Assembly: GCA_903885375.1 (NCBI GenBank)
Contig: CAISIK010000175.1
Coordinates: forward strand, 1-64,000
Direction of reading: 5' to 3'
DNA: 64,000 nucleotides
DNA from: an uncultured Pseudomonadota bacterium
GTDB lineage: Bacteria; Myxococcota_A; UBA796; SXON01
Below the pieces are notes generated by a model. It had not been told where the DNA came from and made no database searches. It was given only the letters and a program-made list of their open reading frames with translations. Position numbers and translations under genes: made by a program. Positions 41,003 through 49,539 of this stretch are shown piece after piece (the stretch's first letter is position 1; the number at the start of each line of letters is the position of its first letter).

Positions 41003-42826
41003 ATGGACTCGATCGCCGGCGCAGACTTCCTCCGGGCGGGCGATGTGGTGCACCACCCGGCGTTCGGTTTTGCGACGGTCAGCGAGGTGGATGACCGCGG
41101 GGCGCAGCTCCGCTGGAGCACGGAAGGCGGCCCCTCCCCTGCCCACGTCTCGCGCCATGCGCTGAACACCAGCTGGCGCCGCTGCCGCGCGGGGGGCGTG
41201 CTCGCCCGGCAGGTGTCCGACCCGGTGAGCGTGCGCCGCCTCGCCGATGAAGACCCGGTCTCCCTCGTGGGGCTCCTGCTCGCCGACCTCGGGGCGGAGC
41301 AGTCGGAGGCCGATCTCCGCGAGTGGCTCGCGCCGATGGTGGGGCGCGATCAGCTGGACAGCTGGTGGAGCACCGCGTGCGTGCTCCTCTCGATCGATGA
41401 GCGCTTCGTGCTCGCCGGCGCCCGGGTGGCGCTCGCCCCCGGCGTGGGGGCCGACTCCTTCGTGCAGGGGCCGCCGCTGGCCGAGCCGGCCCCCTCCCCC
41501 GTGGCGCCGGGCCCCTCCTCGCTGGAGCCCACCCTCCGCGATGTGCGCGGCTGCCGCGATCTCCCCCCCGCCGCGTGCTGGGACCTCGCGGAGTCCCTCG
41601 CGATGGCGCTCGCCGGGCTGCATGCGGGCGGGCAGCGCCTCCTGCGGCGCCACGATGGCGTGCGCTTCGACGGGATGGGCTGGCAGCTCCATGCCGACCC
41701 CGAGCGCGCCCTCGCGGCGCTCGATGTCGCCTGGGCCGCGCGGCGCTTCGTGGAGGAGATGCTCGGCGTGGAGCTTCAGGCCATCATTCCGGGCCACGAG
41801 CTGGTCGACCTGCTGCCGGGCACCCTCCGCAACCTCGCTCCCGAGCTTCGGGGCGTGCTGAAGCTGGCCCTCGCTCGCGATCCGGCGCTCCGCCCGGTGG
41901 ATGGGGTCGACTTCGCAGCCCGGCTCGCCACCGCCCGCGCGGTGTGGTCGGTGCGCGAACGCCTGCCGTCGAACCCGAACGCCGAGATCGCCGCCGGGTT
42001 CGACACCCACATCGGCACGCTCAAGGCCCTCGCCGGCCAGACCAACCAGGACTCGCTCCTCCTCCTCGGCGACCCGGAGCACGCCTTCCTGCTGGTGGCC
42101 GACGGCATCAGTACGGCCACCGCCGGCAGCGGCGACCTCGCGAGCTCCCTCGCCGCGCGCACGCTGAAGCTGCGCTGGCAGTCCAGCCGGGAGGACCTGC
42201 AGAACGCCACGCCGGCCGAGGTGCAGCGCTTCCTCTCGGTGGGGTTCGAACGTGCCAACCGCGTGGTGGCCGAGGCGGCGGTGCGCATCGCCGGTGGCGA
42301 GCTGCACAACCAGATTCCGATGGGCACCACGGCGGTGGCGGCGGTCTCCGTGGGCGACACCGTGCACCTCGCCGCTGTGGGTGATTCGCGCGCCTGGGTC
42401 GTGGGGCGGCACGGCGTGGCCCCGCTCCTGTGGGACCAGAACCTCTCCTCGCAGCGGCTGCGTCAGGCTGCGGCGGGCATGCCCGTCGTCTGGGATGAGC
42501 GCGGCTATGCGCTGGTGGGCTACCTCGGCCACTTCGACGAGCTGGGCGATGTGGCGCTCCCGCCGCTCATCCAGTTGAGCGTGCGCCTCCTGCCGGGCGA
42601 ATGGCTGATCCTCGCGAGTGATGGCGTGAGCGACCACGCCGCCGAAGAGGAGGCCGCGGTCTACGGCATCCTCCAGGCCCTCGTGGCCGAGCACGGTCGC
42701 GGCACGGATGCGCGCACGGCCATGCGGCTCGCGCGGCGCATCGCGCTCGCGGCCAACGATGGCAGCGGCGGGGACAACGTCACCGTCGTCACGATCACCC
42801 TCGCCACGCAGTCCTCCGCCGAGTAA
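41003..42826 (+). CDS. PP2C phosphatase with pseudokinase-like region
   Basis: 607 residues. The C-terminal third is a PP2C phosphatase domain: LLVADGIS, the GTTAVAAVSVGDTVHLAAVGDSRAW block, ILASDGVSD and GGDNVTVVTI give the metal Asps and the GDN motif. Residues about 180-330 look like the C-lobe of a protein kinase: a helical block LAGLHAGG with no HRD, and an ending LALARDPALRPVDGVDFAARL typical of kinase subdomain XI. A DFG-like metal site is missing, so I read this as a pseudokinase. The N-terminus (about 1-160) has a SH3-like AGDVVHHPAFGFATVSEV start. A cytosolic signalling phosphatase whose pseudokinase may bind or sense a partner. First gene of a plus-strand group. Confidence 0.8.
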   Translation: MDSIAGADFLRAGDVVHHPAFGFATVSEVDDRGAQLRWSTEGGPSPAHVSRHALNTSWRRCRAGGVLARQVSDPVSVRRLADEDPVSLVGLLLADLGAEQSEADLREWLAPMVGRDQLDSWWSTACVLLSIDERFVLAGARVALAPGVGADSFVQGPPLAEPAPSPVAPGPSSLEPTLRDVRGCRDLPPAACWDLAESLAMALAGLHAGGQRLLRRHDGVRFDGMGWQLHADPERALAALDVAWAARRFVEEMLGVELQAIIPGHELVDLLPGTLRNLAPELRGVLKLALARDPALRPVDGVDFAARLATARAVWSVRERLPSNPNAEIAAGFDTHIGTLKALAGQTNQDSLLLLGDPEHAFLLVADGISTATAGSGDLASSLAARTLKLRWQSSREDLQNATPAEVQRFLSVGFERANRVVAEAAVRIAGGELHNQIPMGTTAVAAVSVGDTVHLAAVGDSRAWVVGRHGVAPLLWDQNLSSQRLRQAAAGMPVVWDERGYALVGYLGHFDELGDVALPPLIQLSVRLLPGEWLILASDGVSDHAAEEEAAVYGILQALVAEHGRGTDARTAMRLARRIALAANDGSGGDNVTVVTITLATQSSAE

Positions 42827-42849
42827 GGCGCCGGATCGCCGGAGCCTCC

Positions 42850-44778
42850 TTGCCCGACCAGTCTTTCCGCGAAGCGCTCGCCCAGCGTGTCCTCCTGTTC
42901 GACGGGGCGATGGGCACCGAGATCTACAACCGCGGCGTGTTCATCAACCGCTGCTTCGATGAGCTGAACACGTCGCAGGGCGACATGGTGAGCGAAATCC
43001 ACGGCAGCTACGTGCGCGCCGGCGCCGATGTCATCACCACCAACACCTTCGGCGCCAACCGCATCCGGCTCGGGGCGTACGGGCTCGAAACGCGGGTGCG
43101 GGAGATCAACGCCGCGGGCGTTCGCCTCGCGCTGGCCGCGGCTCGCGGGCGCTCCTGGGTGGCTGCGAGCATGGGCCCCACCGGCGCGCTGCTCGCCCCC
43201 GTGGGCAAGGTCAGCCCGGCCGATGCGTTCGCGGCCTTCCGCGAGCAGGCCGAGGTGCTCATCGATGCCGGCGCCGACCTCATCGTGCTCGAAACCTTCA
43301 CGCACGTGGCGGAGCTGCTTCAGGCCGTGAGCGCCGTGCGCAGCGTGAACCCCGACCAGCCGATCGTGGCCTGCATGAGCTTTCCCTTCGTGGGCCCCGG
43401 CCAGATGCAGCTCGAAGGCGAAACGCCCGAGGCGGCGGCCCGGGCGATGGCCGACACGGGCGTGGATGCGTTCGGCACCAACTGCAGCAACGGCCCCAAG
43501 GGCATGCAGACCGTGCTGGAGCGCATGCTCGCGGTGTCCAACCTCAAGCTCGTGGCCATGCCCAACGCCGGCCTCCCGCAGGTGGTGGAGGGGCGTACGC
43601 TCTACCTCGCGGCCCCCGAGTACATGGCCGAGCACGCCCGTCGTTTCGTGCAGATGGGCGCGGGCATCGTGGGCGGCTGCTGCGGCACCACCCCCGAGAT
43701 GATCAAGCAGATCCGGGCCTTCGTGCGGTCGGTGTCCGCTGAGCGTCGGGTTTCGATCGTCGAGGTGCCCGGGGCACAGTCGCCTGGCATCCCCGAGCCG
43801 ATCCCGGTGCACGAGCGGAGCGAGTTCGCGCGCAAGCTCTACACCGGTGAGTTCTGCATCTCGGTGGAGCTCGATCCGCCCCGCGGCGTGGATGCCCAGC
43901 GGGCCGTGGAGGGCGCCGCCATGCTGCGCGAGGCCGGCATCGATGTGGTGAACATCGCCGACGGTCCGCGCGCGGTGGCGCGCATGGGGCCCGGCGCGCT
44001 CGCCCAGCTCGTGCGCGCCCACACCCGCCGCGAGGGCGTTCCAGGCATGGAAGCGGTGGTGCACTACTGCTGCCGCGACCGGAACCTGCTCGGCATGCAG
44101 ATGGACCTCCTGGGCAGCAACGCCCTCGGGCTGCGCAACATCCTCGCGGTCACCGGCGATCCCCCGAAGATGGGCACCTACCCGGATGCCACCGCCGTCT
44201 TCGACATCGACAGCATCGGCCTCATCAGCTTCATCCAGATGCTCAACCGCGGTCTCGACTTCTCGGGCCAGCCCGTGGGCGGGCAGACGGCGTTGTTCGT
44301 GGGCGCCGGCTGCAACCCCGGCCACATCGACCTCGACCTCGAGGTGGAGCGCTTCGGCCGCAAGATCGAGGCAGGCGCGGAGTACTTCTTCTCCCAGCCG
44401 CTGTTCGATCCCGACATGCTCTTCCGCTTCCTCGAACGCACGGACAAGTTCCCGCGGGTGCCCTTCCTCGTGGGCATCATGCCGCTGGTGTCCTTGCGCA
44501 ACGCGGAGTTCCTCCACAACGAAGTGCCGGGCATGCAGGTGCCGGAGCCGATCCTCGAGCGCCTCCGCCGCGCGGGCGACCGCGATGCGCAGCGCGAGGT
44601 GGGCATCCAGTGCGCGCGCGAGGCGCTTCGGGAGGTCATGAACCACCCCCGCATCGCGGGCACCTACGTGTACCCGCCGTTCGGCTCCTACAAGGCGGTG
44701 CTCAACGTGGTGGAGGTGCTGAAGGACCGCAGCGGCCGCACCGCGTTCGGAACCCCGGAGGCCCCCCATGTCCGATGA
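42850..44778 (+). CDS. yitJ: homocysteine S-methyltransferase / methylenetetrahydrofolate reductase
   Basis: 642 residues, the bifunctional YitJ type. The N-terminal half is a homocysteine methyltransferase with DGAMGTEIYNRG, a GTNCSNGP Cys and the zinc pair in GGCCGTTPEM. The C-terminal half from about 330 is an MTHFR domain with GEFCISVELDPPRG, VTGDPPKMG and QPLFDPDMLF. It supplies methyl groups for methionine synthesis. TTG start at 42850, 23 bases after the PP2C stop. The downstream YjbR-like gene starts inside its last codons. Confidence 0.92.
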   Translation: MPDQSFREALAQRVLLFDGAMGTEIYNRGVFINRCFDELNTSQGDMVSEIHGSYVRAGADVITTNTFGANRIRLGAYGLETRVREINAAGVRLALAAARGRSWVAASMGPTGALLAPVGKVSPADAFAAFREQAEVLIDAGADLIVLETFTHVAELLQAVSAVRSVNPDQPIVACMSFPFVGPGQMQLEGETPEAAARAMADTGVDAFGTNCSNGPKGMQTVLERMLAVSNLKLVAMPNAGLPQVVEGRTLYLAAPEYMAEHARRFVQMGAGIVGGCCGTTPEMIKQIRAFVRSVSAERRVSIVEVPGAQSPGIPEPIPVHERSEFARKLYTGEFCISVELDPPRGVDAQRAVEGAAMLREAGIDVVNIADGPRAVARMGPGALAQLVRAHTRREGVPGMEAVVHYCCRDRNLLGMQMDLLGSNALGLRNILAVTGDPPKMGTYPDATAVFDIDSIGLISFIQMLNRGLDFSGQPVGGQTALFVGAGCNPGHIDLDLEVERFGRKIEAGAEYFFSQPLFDPDMLFRFLERTDKFPRVPFLVGIMPLVSLRNAEFLHNEVPGMQVPEPILERLRRAGDRDAQREVGIQCAREALREVMNHPRIAGTYVYPPFGSYKAVLNVVEVLKDRSGRTAFGTPEAPHVR

Positions 44779-45121
44779 TGCCGTCGCGCAACTGCGCGCG
44801 CTCTGTCTCGCCTTTCCCAGCGCCCACGAGGTGCAGACGTGGGGCCACCCCACCTTCCGCGTGGGCGACAAGATGTTCGCCGCCTGTGGGGCCGGCGAGG
44901 AGGGCGTGGTGAGCATGTCGTGCAAGTGCACGCGCGACCTGCAGCCCGACCTGCTCACGCGCCCCGGCTACTTCCGTCCGGCGTACGTGGGCGACAAGGG
45001 CTGGCTCGGCATCACCCTCGATGGCACGGTGCCGTGGGCGGAGGTGGCCGAAAACCTCGACCGCGCCTGGCGCCTCAGCGCCCCGAAGCGCATCTCGCGC
45101 GGGTGGCCGCCGCCCGGCTGA
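44768..45121 (+). CDS. MmcQ/YjbR-family protein
   Basis: 117 residues, the family length, with the motifs EVQTWGHPTFRVGDKMFA, a central CKCTRDLQPDLL and PGYFRPAYVGDKGWLGI. These are small DNA-binding-like proteins of the CyaY-like fold whose role is unclear. It overlaps the previous gene by 11 bases, so the two are co-translated. Ends 14 bases before the convergent TPR gene. Confidence 0.85.
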   Translation: MSDDAVAQLRALCLAFPSAHEVQTWGHPTFRVGDKMFAACGAGEEGVVSMSCKCTRDLQPDLLTRPGYFRPAYVGDKGWLGITLDGTVPWAEVAENLDRAWRLSAPKRISRGWPPPG

Positions 45122-45135
45122 GCCCGGGGCGGGTG

Positions 45136-46278
45136 CTACCGGCCCAGTCCCCGCCGCGCCGCGCTCACGATCCGCTCGCACACGGCCCCGTTGGCGCCGG
45201 CTTGGTTGCCGCAGGTGCCCTCCACGAGCAGGAGCGCTTCGGTGTAGCGCCGGGACTGCACGAGCGCGGTGGCCGCGGTGAGCCGTGCCACGCTGTCGGC
45301 GGGGAGCTTCCGGGCCAGCGCCTCCACATCGGCGGAGCGCCCCGCCTTCGCGTAGAGCGTGAGCGCCACCTGCACGGCCAGCGGTTCGGCGGGTAGCAGC
45401 GGGGCGAGGAGCGACTCTGCCTCGGCCGTACGACCGGCCGCGATGAGGAGCTCGGCGTGCTGGGCGCGGGCGCGGGCGTCGCGGTCGGCGGGCTTCGCCA
45501 ACAGCTCGTCCGCGCGCGCCAGGTTGCCCGCCGCGGCCGCGCACCGGTAGGCCAGCGCATCCCACGCGGGGCGGTCGGCGGCCGCCACCGAGGCGCGGGC
45601 CTGCCGGTCCACACACTCCGCGGCCTGGCCGGCCTTCAGGAGCCCCAGCAGCACGTTGAGGCGCGCGGTGGTGCGCCCCCGGGCCATCACCGCATCCACC
45701 ACGGCGGATGGCGCGTTGGGCGCGTCGAGGAAGGCCATGCGCCCGATCTCCTCGAGCACGTCGGTGTCCTCGGGGAAGCGGCCGAGGGTGCGGCTGGCGG
45801 CGGGCCAGGCCCCGGTGGCGCCGTTCTGGGCGCTCTCGAGGAGCAGGCGGGCCGCGGCGAGCGGGCCGCACGAGCCGAGCAGCACGTCGAAGCGGGCAAG
45901 GGCCTCCTGCGCCTCCTCGTAGCTCCTGGCGGCCACCATCACGCGCACGACGGCCGCACCGGCGAGCCTCGCCTCCTTGAGCAGGCGGGCCGCATCCGCG
46001 GCGTGGTCCCCGCGGCGCTTCACCAGAATGGCCGGATCGTAGGGGGCCCCCACCACGTAGAGGCTCGTGAGGTCCTCGCGGGCGGTCGTGCGCTGGGTGC
46101 CAGTGTAGCGGCACAGATCGAGGGCGAGGCGCGCGCCGAGGTCGGCCGCCTGGGCATCCACCCGGCGCCGGAGGCCGGCTTCGGCGGTCGGGCACTCTCC
46201 GGAGATGGCGAGGATGACGGAGTCGTCGAAGAGGGCGTCGGGGGCCGCGGCGAGCGCGTGGAGGACGAAGAGCAGCAC
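45136..46278 (-). CDS. secreted TPR-type repeat protein
   Basis: 380 residues. GTG 46278 gives a short signal peptide (MLLFVLHALAAAPDALFDD) with an AAA-P cleavage-like site and no lipobox Cys. The rest is helical with TPR-like repeats rich in Ala and Arg (ARADELLAKPADRDARARAQHAELLIAAGRTAEAE). Earlier starts, up to 46404, would overlap the divergent lipoprotein gene at 46361. Three or four Cys are scattered. Function unknown; an envelope scaffold is the plain guess. Confidence 0.7.
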   Translation of the reverse strand: MLLFVLHALAAAPDALFDDSVILAISGECPTAEAGLRRRVDAQAADLGARLALDLCRYTGTQRTTAREDLTSLYVVGAPYDPAILVKRRGDHAADAARLLKEARLAGAAVVRVMVAARSYEEAQEALARFDVLLGSCGPLAAARLLLESAQNGATGAWPAASRTLGRFPEDTDVLEEIGRMAFLDAPNAPSAVVDAVMARGRTTARLNVLLGLLKAGQAAECVDRQARASVAAADRPAWDALAYRCAAAAGNLARADELLAKPADRDARARAQHAELLIAAGRTAEAESLLAPLLPAEPLAVQVALTLYAKAGRSADVEALARKLPADSVARLTAATALVQSRRYTEALLLVEGTCGNQAGANGAVCERIVSAARRGLGR

Positions 46279-46360
46279 GGCCGGAGTGTCGCACAGGCGA
46301 GGCTTCCGCGCGAGCCGGATGGCCCCGTGGGGCAGGAACGATAGGAAGCCGGGGGAGCCC

Positions 46361-46816
46361 ATGATGCGCCTTTTCCTGCTGCTTCCGCTCGTTGCCTGCG
46401 CCACGCCAACGGCCGGAACCTACGCCGTGACCATCACGCAGACGGAAACGAGCTGCCCGGATGACTTCTTTCCCCTCGCCGCGCCCGACGAGGCCATCGA
46501 GGTCGACGTGAACGCCGCGCTCACCGAGGTCACCCTCGTGCTGGTGATCGAGGAGGCCTGCCCGCTCGACGGTCTGGCGTTCTCCTGCCCCTACACCAGC
46601 CAGGACGACGCCGTGGACTACAACGCCGACGGCATCGACGCCCTCTACACCACCGAGGCCGGCATCAGCGGCGAGTGGTCGGAGAGCGACGCCTTCACGG
46701 CCGTCACCAGCCTCTCCTCCACCTGCAGCGGCTCGGGTTGCGCGGAGCTGGCGGAGAGCGGAAAGCCCGATTGCACCGTGGCGTGGTACTGGTCTGCTGA
46801 GCTTCCCCCCGCATGA
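46361..46816 (+). CDS. small lipoprotein of unknown function
   Basis: 151 residues: signal MMRLFLLLPLVAC (Cys13), then a beta-rich domain with about seven Cys and many acidic residues. A GGGGGAG site lies before the ATG at 46361. Its stop overlaps the next ATG (ATGA at 46813-46816), so it is coupled to the CotH kinase gene and may be its substrate or partner. No family recognised. Confidence 0.72.
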   Translation: MMRLFLLLPLVACATPTAGTYAVTITQTETSCPDDFFPLAAPDEAIEVDVNAALTEVTLVLVIEEACPLDGLAFSCPYTSQDDAVDYNADGIDALYTTEAGISGEWSESDAFTAVTSLSSTCSGSGCAELAESGKPDCTVAWYWSAELPPA

Positions 46817-48045
46817 TCCTCCTCCTCCCCTTCGCCTGCGTCCCGACCGGCTCGATCCAGCTCGCGGCCGACTCCGGGGAGAGTCCCGACTCGGGAACCC
46901 CCTCCAGCCTGCCCGGCGGGGGGGAGGACACGGGCGAGGAGGAGCCCGACCACGACGTGGTTCCCGGCAGCGATGAAGACCTGTGGGGTTGCGCCGACAT
47001 CTTCGAGCAGGACCGGCTCCCCGAGTACAAGCTCACGCTCGACCATCAAACGATGCGGCAGCTCCAGACCGAGTTCGCCGCGCACGACGGCACCAAGGGC
47101 TACCACGAGGTGGAGGCCTTCGAGATGGACGGAGAGGCCGTGAGCGGCGTGTCCATCCGGCTCAAGGGCAACGAGGGCTACTCCTGGGTGGGCACGAAGA
47201 TGCAGTTCGTGGTCTCGTTCACGGAGGTCGACGAGGATCAGCGTTTCCACGGGCAGCGCCACGTGGCCTTCGATGCCACCTGGTACGACCACACCCTGCT
47301 CAACAACCGGATTGGCACCCGGTTCCTCCGCCGGCTCGACATCCCGGCCCCCTGCACCAACAACGCGCTCCTCACCATCAACGACGAATTCTACGGCATC
47401 TACGCCCACATGGAGCAGCCCGATCGCGAGTACCTCGAGCGCAGCTTCGGCAAGGAGTTCGCCGACGGCAACCTCTACAAGTACGGCTACGAGCTGAAGA
47501 ACAACGAAGGGGCCGACACCTCGCGCATGGAGGCCTTCTGGTCGGACTACTCGTTCGACTCGATCTCCCAGTACGGCGATCCGGAGCAGTGGGTGGCCGA
47601 GTGGGCCGCCGAGGCCACGATGCCGGATTGGGACGGCTACTGGATTTCCGGGCACAACTACTACCTCTACGACCACCCGGAACGGGGCCTGATGTACCTG
47701 GCGTGGGACCTCGACGCGACCTTCGCCTACTACGCCGCCCCCACCTACGACCCCTTCTCGGTGTACTGGGACTACGTGCCCCACGAGCGGAGCGTGCTCG
47801 GCGAACCCGAGTACGAGCGCCGCTTCGTGGAGCGCATCCAGGAGTACGCCGAGGCCTGGCCGGTGGAGCAGATGGAGTCCGAGCTCACCGAGTGGGACGC
47901 GCAGATCCGTCCCTGGCTGGATGCCGACCCCAACAAGTCCTACACCATCGAAGAGCACGATACGGCCGTGGCCGTCACCCTCGGCGTTTTCTCCCAGCGG
48001 CGCGACTACCTGCTCACCTGGGCGGAGTACAACCTCCGGCACTGA
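46813..48045 (+). CDS. CotH-family protein kinase lipoprotein
   Basis: 410 residues with the very short signal MILLLPFAC (Cys9), a short linker and a CotH kinase-like domain. It shows YHEVEAFEMDG, VSIRLKGNEGYSW with the candidate ATP Lys, YGIYAHMEQPDREYLERSF, ADGNLYKYGYELKNNEG and LMYLAWDLDATFAYY, where WDLD matches the catalytic Asp region. A second CotH protein lies at 29488-31032. Coupled by ATGA to the small lipoprotein upstream. The target is unknown. Confidence 0.8.
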   Translation: MILLLPFACVPTGSIQLAADSGESPDSGTPSSLPGGGEDTGEEEPDHDVVPGSDEDLWGCADIFEQDRLPEYKLTLDHQTMRQLQTEFAAHDGTKGYHEVEAFEMDGEAVSGVSIRLKGNEGYSWVGTKMQFVVSFTEVDEDQRFHGQRHVAFDATWYDHTLLNNRIGTRFLRRLDIPAPCTNNALLTINDEFYGIYAHMEQPDREYLERSFGKEFADGNLYKYGYELKNNEGADTSRMEAFWSDYSFDSISQYGDPEQWVAEWAAEATMPDWDGYWISGHNYYLYDHPERGLMYLAWDLDATFAYYAAPTYDPFSVYWDYVPHERSVLGEPEYERRFVERIQEYAEAWPVEQMESELTEWDAQIRPWLDADPNKSYTIEEHDTAVAVTLGVFSQRRDYLLTWAEYNLRH

Positions 48046-48072
48046 CTGCCGTCCGCCCCGCGAATGGCGCCC

Positions 48073-48330
48073 CTACTGTGCGGTGGCGCCGTACTTGTGC
48101 TGGCAGTCCACGATGGCGAACTCATCGCACGCCGCACCCACGATGCACTGCGCCTCGGGCTCGATCTTGCCGCCCTGCTCCCGCTCGTAGGCGCAGCCCT
48201 GCATGCAGCTCTCGTAGCTGGGGTAGGCGTCGTACTCGCAGGTCTGCACCAGCTCCTGGCACATGGTCTGGCACACCTCGTCGGTGGGCGCCTCGGGCGA
48301 GCAGGCGACGAGCAGGAGGAGCAGGGACAT
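48073..48330 (-). CDS. small Cys-rich lipoprotein
   Basis: 85 residues: signal MSLLLLLVAC (Cys10) and a mature part with eight Cys at positions 20, 24, 31, 42, 46, 62, 68 and 76. Two C-x3-C pairs (20/24 and 42/46) suggest a disulfide-linked helical hairpin. No family recognised. Nine bases separate it from the TIG lipoprotein gene upstream on the same strand, so it is the last gene of a three-lipoprotein run. Confidence 0.72.
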   Translation of the reverse strand: MSLLLLLVACSPEAPTDEVCQTMCQELVQTCEYDAYPSYESCMQGCAYEREQGGKIEPEAQCIVGAACDEFAIVDCQHKYGATAQ

Positions 48331-48339
48331 GGGGCGGCC

Positions 48340-49539
48340 TCAGTTCGAGAGTACCCCGGTGCCGAGGACACCGAAGGTGGTCAGGGTTTCGACGGTGCTG
48401 GCGTTGTCGGGCCGGGTGAACCCCGCCGTGGCGTAGCGGTACATGCCGATGACGAGGAGCGCCCCATCCGGGTAGCCCGTGAGCTCGGCGGCGGGGATGC
48501 GGAGGCTGCCGCTGTCGGCATCGAGGCAGAAGAGCTCGCCGAGGAAGGCCGAGGTCTTGGGGTGGTAGACGTCGAGCACGACGGCGAAGGCCGCCGACCC
48601 GCCGCTCGACGACCACGTGAAGTCGGCGCGGTTGGCCGGGATGACGGCGGAGAAGGCCTGGCGCGGCTCGGTGTAGAGCATTTCGGCGGGCGTGAGCGCG
48701 CTGATGGCGTCGGGGGTGAAGAAGGCTTCGGTCACCGAGAAGGCGGGAACATCCGCGCCGCCCTCCACCTCCACGCGGTAGCCCGCGGTGCGCACGAAGT
48801 CCTCGGCGGCGAGCCCATCGGCCACGTACACGTGGTCGGACCCGGGGCGGAGCTCCACGCTCACCTCGGGGTGGTCGTCAGGGCCGTACTCGAGCCAGAG
48901 GGAGCTCCCGGCATCGTCGAACGTGGCGCTGGCCGCGGCCGGCGCGGGGTTGGTGGTGCAGGTGCCCTTGGGGGGGAGCCAGGAGAGCCAGCTCTTCGAG
49001 GTGGGCGCGTGCATCCCCGCGGTGGCGACCACCTGAAGGTTGCTGGTGTAGCCGAGGCAGCTCGGGCAGGCGATCTGCAGGAGCTGGTACTGCACGAGGC
49101 CCCCCACCTTGCCGGCGCCGGTGGTGTTGCCGGTGTCGCCCGTGTCGGCGTCGCCCGTGTCGATGGGCTCCTCGGCGGCCCAGGTGAAGCCATCGGCGAG
49201 GGTGGCGGTGCCCTCGTCGGTGGTGACGGTGACATCCACCGTGGTTTCCACGCCGGCGGCCGGCGCGGTGACCACCAGCGTGTGCGCATCCACGATCGTG
49301 GCGGTCACGGCCGCGCGACCGAACTCCACCACCGCGGTGCCGGTAAAGCCGCGCCCCGTGAGGGTGACCTCGGTCTCCTCGTCGGGGAGGCTCCACGACG
49401 GGTCGAGCCGATCGATGCCCACGCCGGCTTCGGCGGTGTCGAGCACCTCGGCCGCGGAGGGCCGGGTGTCGAGCCCCGAGCTGCCGCAGCCCGCGAGGAG
49501 GAGCGGCAGGGCCAGGGAGGGACTACTCCGAGGCGCCAT
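48340..49539 (-). CDS. TIG-domain lipoprotein
   Basis: 399 residues. Signal MAPRSSPSLALPLLLAGC (Cys18), an IPT/TIG domain about 40-120 (RLDPSWSLPDEETEVTLTGRGFTGTAVVEFG), a DTGDADTGDTG linker, then a beta-rich domain with paired Cys (IACPSCLGY) and a late Cys. The ATG at 49539 lies inside the preceding gene, overlapping its stop by 17 bases. TIG domains mediate binding in surface proteins. Ligand unknown. Confidence 0.75.
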   Translation of the reverse strand: MAPRSSPSLALPLLLAGCGSSGLDTRPSAAEVLDTAEAGVGIDRLDPSWSLPDEETEVTLTGRGFTGTAVVEFGRAAVTATIVDAHTLVVTAPAAGVETTVDVTVTTDEGTATLADGFTWAAEEPIDTGDADTGDTGNTTGAGKVGGLVQYQLLQIACPSCLGYTSNLQVVATAGMHAPTSKSWLSWLPPKGTCTTNPAPAAASATFDDAGSSLWLEYGPDDHPEVSVELRPGSDHVYVADGLAAEDFVRTAGYRVEVEGGADVPAFSVTEAFFTPDAISALTPAEMLYTEPRQAFSAVIPANRADFTWSSSGGSAAFAVVLDVYHPKTSAFLGELFCLDADSGSLRIPAAELTGYPDGALLVIGMYRYATAGFTRPDNASTVETLTTFGVLGTGVLSN

